Source: Lunularia cruciata (Eukaryota > Streptophyta > Marchantiopsida > Lunulariales > Lunulariaceae). Taken from it: DNA of 64,000 nucleotides. Every line of letters begins with the position of its first letter. Within the stretch, counting starts at the first letter, position 1. The position numbers and the translations under genes were made by a program. Below the pieces are notes generated by a model. The model had not been told where the DNA came from. It saw only the letters and a list, made by a program, of their open reading frames with translations, and ran no database searches. Of this stretch, positions 56,410-64,000 are shown piece by piece. The DNA lies in assembly GCA_948567375.1 (NCBI GenBank), contig OX419759.1, positions 18,754,744 through 18,818,743 of the forward strand, in the 5' to 3' direction.

Positions 56410-57960
56410 ATGGATGGATGCACCAAGAAGACAATTTCTTGCACCTAGCTTCCCATTCTTGAATCCATTCCACATAAATATTTTGTACATCTAGCATGAG
56501 CAAATGACAATATCTCTAGTTTATCACTTTGGAGCAAAATTCATGGACGGAGTGATGAATTCACCAAACTCGATGATTCTACCTATGGTGGTATACGACA
56601 GAGAGTAGGATTTGACAATCTACATTCTATTATGATGTTATGGATTTGAATGTATCAAATCCTCACCTTTTCAACACGTAAGTAGAAATCTGTTATGTAG
56701 TTAGACCAAAAGTGATGTTTAGAGATTGTGTAGTCCAAAATTGTGGTGAGGAATATTATTAACAAGTAATAGCATTTGAGGTCCCAATGGTAGTCCCCAT
56801 AGTTAGTTCACCCTCCTGAGTGATCATTCTACTCTTTATTGAAGTAGGAAGTAGCAATTGAATGACAATAGTGTGTAGGAATCATGGATCTACAATTGCA
56901 GGAGTTGATGCAAGGAATGCAAGGGATGTTGAACAAGTTTTGAGAAATCAAGATAACCATTGAGGAATTAAAAAATAAAATACATACTGTCAAGAATGAT
57001 CAAGTAATGCAAGAAGGGAAACCATCTCAACAACCAACACCAGTCAAAGTACTTGGAGAGTTATGCATGCCGATGACAGTGATTCCAATCAACAACCTAG
57101 CCACATTGTTCCTACAAATGAAAAAGATGTACAACATTGAGCCTTACAAGGGACAAAATTCCATTGGAGTAGTGGAAAATTGGATTCCAAGAACAAGTCA
57201 ATACCTTTGATTGCTCATAACAAAGATCATTGATCATTTTGTGTGTGTTTATGTGTGGGTACTTGACTAATAAAGCCCTCACATGGTATGATGCTTTGGA
57301 TCAATCATTGCTAGTAGAAGGAAGAGAGGTTACTTGGACAGCCATGCAAGAAGGGCTGCTCAAGAATTTCCAATCTGTGGATTTTGTGCAAATGACCCAA
57401 ACCAGACTCTAGGGGTTGAATTAGAAGAATAACATACAAGAATACATGGAGGTATTTTTGGATCTATAGGTTGTGGTAACCAATATGAGTCCAGTCAAAG
57501 CTCTTGACAATTTCAAGTGAGGATTACAAGAGCAGATTTGTCAAGAGGTAATGGTGCAAAATCCTTGTACTATTTTTGAAGCCATTACTTGCACCCAAAG
57601 AGTAGTAGGGATGCTTGGAGGAAGTGAAGCAATAACACCAATGCAAAACTATTGAGCCAAGACACACCATTTTGGTAGACCAATTCTTATGGAATTGGGC
57701 AACATTTGATTCCAAATAGAGGACCAAGGAGAACAAGGTTGGGTCAAAGAAAAGAGAGAAGGAGTCCCACAAGAAAAAGGAGCTCAAGCAAAACAATGAT
57801 GATGTTACAATTATAGCCAAATTGGGCATATAACCATCAATTTTTGTGCTCGTCATCTTAGAGGCCCTTGGCTTCCATACAAGCGACCTCTCAACCACAC
57901 GGAGAGGCAAATTGAAGAGGAAGATATGAAAACCGCATCAGAAAATGAAGATTGTCAATG
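56410..57960 (+). pseudogene. gag: A2 pre-gag module and gag
   Basis: Broken copies of the two small pre-gag frames (56410-56850), then gag from ATG 56883 (MDLQLQELMQGMQGML). Capsid motifs (KALTWYDAL, WTAMQEGLLKNFQSVDF) are recognisable; the zinc knuckle near 57805-57850 has lost ligands (CYNY...). Stops throughout. Confidence 0.8.
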
Positions 57961-60900
57961 AATGTACCTCATGGCCTTATTGGCTTGGTAAAGAAGAGTA
58001 AAAGCGGGGGGAGGAAGAGGACAAGTGTGCAAAGGAGGAAGATAAACACACAATTAATTGTTGTAAATGGAGTACTAGAAGGCAATCCAGTGAGAGTGTT
58101 GATAGACCCTAGGCAACAAAGAATTTCTTGTCTTGCTCTACTACAATAAGGTTGGGGATGGAACTAGAGAAGGATGAGAAGGACAAAGTAGAGTTACCTA
58201 ATGGTCAGACAAAGAGGATTGAGGTGTTATCTAAAAAGGTAATAGTCTCTATAGGAGGGTATCAAGAAGCAATCAAGTGGTGAGTGATACAACTAGCTCA
58301 TTATGATGCAATCTCAGGTATGTTGTGGATGGACACTACAACCGTATGGTGGATTGGAGAAAGAAATAGTGAAAACTAGTCAATGGAAGATCTTTGGGAT
58401 TAAAGGAAGATCACAAAAGCAAGATTTTCCTTTGTGTGTCATATAAGGACCACATCTATTTGTAAGACAAATAGATGTTTCATGGGTTTAATAAGAGAAG
58501 TCCTGAGTGCTCAACACAGTAGACAAATTTCTGAGAAATTGAAAGATGTGGTCAATGAGTTCCAAGATGTCTTTTTGGATGAATTACCCGCAGGTTTACC
58601 ACCAAAAAGGAGAGTAGATCATAAAATTGAGATACATCTTGAGAAGACACCTCCTTGTAAGGCTCCATATTGACTATCACCTCATGAGTTGGAGGAGTAT
58701 AAGGCTCAAATCAAGGATATGTTACAGAAGGGGTTTATCCAACCCAACATATCACCATAGGGGCTCCTATATTGTTTGTGAAGAAGAAGAGCGGAACAAT
58801 GTGCATGTGCATTGACTACTGAGGACTGAATCAACAAACAGCGAAGAACAAATATCTATTACCTTGCATGGATGACTTTTTTGATCAACTCAATGGGGCA
58901 AGGCACTTCACCAAACTTGATTTGTGGAGTGGTTACAACTAAATCAGGATTGCTGAAGAAGACATACACAAAATGGCCTTTCAAACAAGGTATGGTCACT
59001 TGGAGTACTTGGTGATGCTATTTGGCCTCACCAACACTCCAACCACTTTCATGAGTTTGATGAATGACATATTTTGTCCATACTTGGATAAATTTGTTAT
59101 CCTTTTTCTTGATGATATCTTAGTCTACAATAAGATGCTAAACAAAGCACAAGCAACATCTCAAGAAGTCCAAATTCTATGCCAAAATCTCAAAGTGCAA
59201 GTTTGGTAAATCTGAAGTAGACTACTTAGGGCATAGAGTAAGTGCAGATGGTATCCAAGTGTTAACAAATAAAATAGAGGTCATTCAAAAATAGAGTGCT
59301 CCAAAAGATCAGACTCTACTAAAGAGTTTCTTGGGATTGATGGGGTTTTATTGTCAATTTTTCAAGGACTTCTCCAAGATTGCACAACCTCTAATAGCAC
59401 TATTGGGTAAGGGGAAGAGGTACATATGGGGAGTTGCACAAGAATTGGCCTTTTAGGAGATGAAAGACACATTATTACTTGCACCAATCTTGAAATGATA
59501 TGACTTAAAATATCAAATCCAAGATGGCTATAGATGCATCAAGTGTAGCAATACAATCAGTCCTACAACAAGAATGCAAGGATAGATGGCACTCAATTGC
59601 GCAGTTCTCTTGTAAGTTGCTACCACCAAAATTCAACTATCACACCACCAAAGGAGAAGAGCTGGCCATTGTCCTTGCAACCAAGCATTAGAAGCACTTT
59701 TTGGGTGAGATGGCATTTTTAGTAAAGATAGACCACAAACCTCTAGTCTACCTCAAGATACAAAAACATCTTTCTACTGACAGATTTGGTGGGTTGAGTG
59801 GAGACAATAATTCAACATGATAATCAAATATGTGGAGGGCAAGAATCAACTTGTAGATGCATTCACTCAAATGCAAGTGGCAAACAATTTGGTGGTGGAA
59901 CTCAAGATGAACCCTGAATTTTGGCCTAGGATTCTTGTTGCTACAATAATTGATCCATAGATTGTAGGTGCTCAATCATCCAAAGGCATCACCAACACCT
60001 AAAAACTCACCTTTTGTGATGGTAGGTTGTGGATCCCAAATGATACGGATCTAAGAACCACCATTTTAGCAGAATGTCATGATTTTGCCATTGCAGGTCA
60101 TGTTGCAATGGACAAGACCTTGGAGGCAGTCAAATGCCATTATTATTGGCCCAAGATGAGCAATAATGTGATGGAATATGTTTGGAGCTACCTACTTTGT
60201 AAAAAAAAAAGGCTTCTAATCAAGCTCCCAGAGAACTCCTCTAACCTCTTCCTACTCCTACACAACATTGGGAATAGATAAGCATGGATCTGGTTTGTGA
60301 ATTGCCCAAGACCACCTTTAGGTTTGATTCCATCATAGTCCTTGTTGACTGACTCAACAAAATGATTCATATACTTCCTACCACCAAGGATGTGATTGCC
60401 TTGCAACTAGCTCAATTTTACTTAGATGCAATCTTTTCCCATCATGGCTTGTCTTGAATGCTCATCCCAGATAGAGGCACTTGATTCACTAGTTTGTTTT
60501 TGGGAACACCTTTTAGGTTCTTCAAAACCAAATTTTTTATATCCATAGCTTACCACCCACACATTGATGGACAAATAGAGAGGGTAAATTGCAATATTAA
60601 GGACATGCTTTGGGGCTTTACTTTGGATTAGCAAGAGAGTTGAGACACCTTACTCTCATTGGTGGAATTTTCTTATAACAATTTGGTGAATACCTCTACA
60701 CAAGTCACACCATTCTTCCTCATGTATGAAGAGCATCCTTTCACATCTTCAAGCTTGATGAAGGTCCATCTGGTGGCTACCAAGATTGCTGCTATCAACA
60801 CTTTTGTTTCTAGAATCCAACAAGGGGTGGAGCATGCCAAGCATAGGTTGTAGATCACCTAAAATTGGCAAAAGTATTTTGTAAATGCACATTGCCAACA

Positions 60901-61140
60901 CATGGAGTTCAATGTGGGAGATCGAGTTTGGCTATCAACCACCAACCTCAAGTTAGTTGGTCCTCATAAGCTCAGACCTTGTTTTATTTGACCTTTCTCC
61001 ATCCTTTATTCCATCGATGTTGTGGCCTATCACCTTGAGCTACCACCACATATGAAGATCTACCCAGTGTTTCATGTTTCCTTATTATATTAATGTGCTC
61101 CCCGGCAGCTCCACTTCTCTTCCATCCAAGAAATTCAACC
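57961..61140 (+). pseudogene. pol: A2 pol remnant
   Basis: Protease (VRVLIDP near 58095), RT (MPFGLTN-type run reads [16 protein letters not shown] retained near 59105), RNase H (TRCI... near 59530), integrase zinc region near 60040-60200 and core near 60290-60620 with the TDRG-type run changed to PDRG. No chromodomain in the window because B2 interrupts. Non-functional. Confidence 0.85.
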
Positions 61141-61146
61141 TTGTCC

Positions 61147-61825
61147 TGTGAGCCGGCCTGTCTCTCACTCAGGATGAACCTCTGATGGCTATTATGGTAG
61201 CGCACCATGGACTAAGAAGGCAAGGAACCCCAACTCCATCATACTCCTCCAAGGCTAACACTCCAAGACTCAAGACATTGCTCACTAGAGAACTCAATGA
61301 GAGAGAGATAGTTGCAAATGAAAGGATGATGAGTACCTCCTCACTCCTTGTTTATATACTTGTGAAATAGTTACGTACCAAAGTTACTAATTACCGTAGT
61401 AACTCAAGTTACTAGACTAAAAGTCAAGTAAAGTCAAAAAGTAGAAAGGAATATCCATTCACATGGGCATATTCCCCTTATCTTGACCCAACCACTAAAG
61501 CAAGGATTCCTTCACATGGGCTATCCTTGGACTAAAGAAGAATCCAAAACAAAAAGGCTTGCGGGCCCAAGAGTTCTCAACTCTTTCCCCAAAGCCAAAC
61601 ACCTAGGAATAATACCAAGTCAACACACTAAAATCCAAAATAGTGGTGCTCATCTTTTCTACTTCCTCTAAAGTAAGGTCCCATCTATCTTAGCTATGAC
61701 TAACTTTAGCTAACCATGACTAATAGAGAACCATCCTTTATTTCTATATAAATAATATCTCTTAAGTACTTGTAATACCAAGCTAAATATCACAATACCA
61801 CACACATGCACAAATGGGTGTTACA
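61147..61825 (-). repeat. B2 3' LTR
   Basis: 679 bp. Plus-strand ends TGTGAGCCGG and GGGTGTTACA. Contains minus-strand TATATAAA at 61351-61358. Confidence 0.92.
61351..61358 (-). promoter_or_regulatory. TATA box of B2 LTR
   Basis: Minus strand AGTATATAAACAAGG. It lies about 20 bases from the gtacc site into which element A inserted in the other B LTR, near the expected transcription start. Confidence 0.6.
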
Positions 61826-61839
61826 TTTACCCCCGGACT
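61826..61839 (-). other. Polypurine tract of B2
   Basis: Minus strand AGTCCGGGGGTAAA directly before the LTR. Confidence 0.75.
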
Positions 61840-61873
61840 AAGTTTTCACTTTGTCCTCAAAGTGAAGGTCTCT

Positions 61874-64000
61874 CTACCTTCTATGGTACATCTTCAACTT
61901 ATCATGGTTAATCCTATCAAAGTGTCTTCCTCCCAACTCCTTGAGATCATAGGTGTAATTGCCCCACACCTTCTCTACTATGAAAGGTCCAAAGTACTTA
62001 GGCAAAAACTTCTTTTGCACTCTCTTGAATCGAATGGAATCAAACAACATTACCCAATCACCTTCTTTGAAAGGCTCCACCTTCTTCTTGCCTTGCCTCT
62101 TGTCATAGCTCTCCTTTTGTTTCCTTTGGGCTTGCTCCACTCGAACCATAGCAACTGCTCTTGCCTCTTCCAACTCCATGAGTTGATCCTTCCTTGACTT
62201 CCCTGCATCACTTCCTTGTGCTTTCTTCAATCTTCTATGAATGCTTTGGAAGGTAGGAAGATCAAAGTGAATAGGTAAGGTAGACTCAATACCATACACC
62301 AATTGGAATGGAGAATATCCAGTGGAAGTCTTCATGGTTGTCCTATACTCCCACAAAACTGCATGAATCCTCTTGTCCCAATGATGTTTAGCCCCCTCCA
62401 TTTCTGCATCTTTGGCCAACATCATGCACAAGGTCTGATTGGTTCTCTCTGCCAAGCCATTGGAATTTGGCTTATAGGATGTAGTTACTCTATGTGTGAT
62501 AGAGAAATGTCGTAGCATGGCTGTAGTAATGCTTCCTGTAAACTCTCCTCCTCTATCAGAAACCAACTCCAAAGGGCATCCAAACCTAGTGATAATGCGT
62601 TCATAAAGAAATCTACCAACTTCATCTTTATTCTTGTCCCTCAATGGTCTAGCCTCAACCCACTTGGTAAGGTAATCAGTAACTACCACAATGTACCGAT
62701 TGTTCCTTGGGGTTCTATTGAGAGGTCCTACAAAATCAATTCCCCACTTCTCAAAAGGTCCTAGCAATGGAATTGATCTAAGTGGTGGAGTGGATGTAGA
62801 CTTTCTAGCAAAAGCTTGACAAACATGACAAGTTTTGCAATAATCAAGACAATCCTTGAAAATCCCTCTCCAATGGTAACCTGCATCTAGAATCTTGAAA
62901 GCAATCACCTTTCCTGCAAAGTGTCCTCCACATACTAAACCTTCATGAAACTCCTTTATGAGTAGGATAGACTCTTCCTTACCTACTGCTCTTCGAAGTA
63001 AACCATCTGCTCCTTGGTGAAAAAGAATATCCTCCACCATTGTGTAAGGTCTAGATCTTGCTGCAAGGGCCTTCCTCTCCCTAGCATGCATCCCTTCTGG
63101 ATAGTTACCTCTTGTCACAAAATCCACAATCTCCTTGTACTCCATTGGAATCTCTTGAGTGACTGAGATTGTCATGAGCTCCTCATCCGGGAAGGAATCA
63201 TCTACTGGCTCATCTCCATCATGATCATAGGCTCTAGATAACAAATCAGCATTTGCATGTTTCTTTCCTGGCCTATCCTCAATTGTGTAGTCATACTCAG
63301 ACAAGAGTATCATCCACCTTGCTAGTCTCCCTTCAACATTAGGCTTGTTGAAGATGTACTTCAAAGCCTTGTGATCCGTGACAATTGTGGCTTTCCCTCC
63401 AATCAAGTAGTGTCTAAACTTCTTGAGACCAAAGATCACTGCCAACCCTTCTCTCTCTGTGACAGAGTAGTTCTTCTCTGCTGAAACCATCTGCCTACTA
63501 GCATAAGCTATTGGATGATCATGCCCATCTTGGTCTAATTGACTAAGAGTGCATCCTATAGCTACATTAGAAGCATCAGTGTAGAGGATGAAAGGCTTAC
63601 TCCAATCAGGTTTAGCAAGAATTGGAGCTACAACAAGGGATTGCTTGAGCTCCTCAAAAGCTTTGAGAGCCTCCTTGTCTTCCAAAATCACCATGTAATC
63701 TACACCCTTCTTCATGTAGATGGTCAATGCATAAGCCTTGTTGGAAAATGAGAAGATGAACCTCCTATAGTACCCAACCATTCCCAAGAATTGGCATAAC
63801 TTTGTCAAGCTTGAAGGGAATGGAAGGTCTGAGATTTTCCTCACCTTCTCAGGATCAACTGCTATTCCATCCTTGGAGATGATGTGCCCCAAAAGTAGAC
63901 CTTCTTCACATCCAAAAATGCACTTCTCTGGGTTGAGTGATGCATTTGCCTCATCCAAGCGTTGCAAGACTTTGATTACGTGCTCAAAGTGCTCCTCCTT
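61874..64000 (-). CDS. pol: B2 pol: RT thumb, RNase H, integrase (open to the right edge)
   Basis: An uninterrupted frame of at least 697 codons that continues past the window, since the codons before the Met at 63967 are also open. Domains: RT connection (LLGHIISKDGIAVDPEK, CQFLGMVGYYRRFI), RNase H (YTDAS, TEREGLAVI, VTDHKALKYI, NADLLSRAY), integrase zinc motif (HEGLVCGGHF ... CKTCHVC), core with DFVGPL, SDRGGEF and GLAERTNQTL, and a tail ending in a GPF module and HDKLKMYHRR. No chromodomain. All catalytic residues visible are kept. The element may have been active recently; upstream gag is unseen. Confidence 0.92.
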   Translation of the reverse strand, partial: KEEHFEHVIKVLQRLDEANASLNPEKCIFGCEEGLLLGHIISKDGIAVDPEKVRKISDLPFPSSLTKLCQFLGMVGYYRRFIFSFSNKAYALTIYMKKGVDYMVILEDKEALKAFEELKQSLVVAPILAKPDWSKPFILYTDASNVAIGCTLSQLDQDGHDHPIAYASRQMVSAEKNYSVTEREGLAVIFGLKKFRHYLIGGKATIVTDHKALKYIFNKPNVEGRLARWMILLSEYDYTIEDRPGKKHANADLLSRAYDHDGDEPVDDSFPDEELMTISVTQEIPMEYKEIVDFVTRGNYPEGMHARERKALAARSRPYTMVEDILFHQGADGLLRRAVGKEESILLIKEFHEGLVCGGHFAGKVIAFKILDAGYHWRGIFKDCLDYCKTCHVCQAFARKSTSTPPLRSIPLLGPFEKWGIDFVGPLNRTPRNNRYIVVVTDYLTKWVEARPLRDKNKDEVGRFLYERIITRFGCPLELVSDRGGEFTGSITTAMLRHFSITHRVTTSYKPNSNGLAERTNQTLCMMLAKDAEMEGAKHHWDKRIHAVLWEYRTTMKTSTGYSPFQLVYGIESTLPIHFDLPTFQSIHRRLKKAQGSDAGKSRKDQLMELEEARAVAMVRVEQAQRKQKESYDKRQGKKKVEPFKEGDWVMLFDSIRFKRVQKKFLPKYFGPFIVEKVWGNYTYDLKELGGRHFDRINHDKLKMYHRR

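Larger units (their letters stand above)
55651..61146 (+). mobile_element. A2: old chromovirus of family A, 3' end removed by B2
   Basis: 5' LTR 55651-56255 (TGTAATACAAGC to ATTACA), a primer site with a 2-base insertion at 56257-56270, pre-gag modules, gag, protease, RT, RNase H and integrase in the same order as element A. Much more diverged, with dozens of stops. It is interrupted at 61146 in the stretch between integrase and chromodomain by the B2 LTR. Confidence 0.88.
61147..64000 (-). mobile_element. B2: partial Ty3/gypsy element of family B, pol frame intact
   Basis: Minus-strand element inserted into A2. The 3' LTR is at 61147-61825, followed on the minus strand by the end of pol. 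The rest lies beyond the right edge. It is the least damaged element in the window. Confidence 0.9.

Noticed and set aside
1-64000. Host protein-coding genes, rRNA genes, CRISPR arrays
   Set aside because: All sizeable frames belong to repeat families. No exon-intron structure, rRNA sequence or regularly spaced repeats were recognised.

Overview
This window is plant-type heterochromatin made almost entirely of nested, decayed LTR retrotransposons. I see no host gene, rRNA, functional tRNA or CRISPR array. The clues to the host are a chromodomain Ty3/gypsy element of the Tcn1/Galadriel-like sort with an initiator-Met primer site, a second non-chromodomain Ty3/gypsy family, and stop codons that are mostly TAG/TGA at CAG/CGA positions, as expected from deamination of methylated cytosine in CHG/CG contexts. 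This fits a streptophyte, most likely a non-flowering land plant with a large genome, but the species cannot be fixed from the sequence.

Five repeat families account for the window. A: a chromovirus (1420-8030 complete, 55651-61146 old copy). B: a Ty3/gypsy family on the minus strand (1229-14952 interrupted copy, 61147-64000 partial copy with an intact pol frame) plus solo or tandem LTRs at 15190-15879, 29851-30852 and 47372-48058. D: the most unusual family, present as D0 (host fragments 16116-17607 and 27411-27789), D1 (17608-27410), D2 (35295-45203) and D3 (pieces from 27790 to 55650). E: solo-LTR-like insertions at 31413-33156 and 50798-54497, the latter with a 732-codon frame, and an old fragment at 1-1228. 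F: a small D-related insertion split by D2 (35144-35294 and 45208-47264).

The order of insertion can be read from the sequence. D1 went into D0 (target duplication ccttt). D3 also went into D0. E1, E2, two B LTR remnants, F and A2 went into D3. D2 went into F. B2 went into A2. On the left, B went into an E-related sequence and A went into a B LTR (duplication gtacc).

The likely novel system is family D. One reading frame of about 2,400 codons (best seen in D2, 37097 to about 44370) encodes Gag with two zinc knuckles, an aspartic protease, a complete DNMT3-like C5-cytosine methyltransferase, reverse transcriptase, RNase H and a DDE integrase, and ends in a PHD finger where chromoviruses carry a chromodomain. 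Its terminal repeats are not ordinary LTRs. Both D1 and D2 have the order A1 - genes - B1 A2 B2 (split direct repeats), so far known to me from tyrosine-recombinase elements of the PAT/Ngaro type. Here they occur with a DDE integrase, short target duplications and a palindromic GACA-nn-TGTC junction between B1 and A2. An element that can methylate cytosines and may read histone tails suggests control of its own chromatin state; that role is inference.
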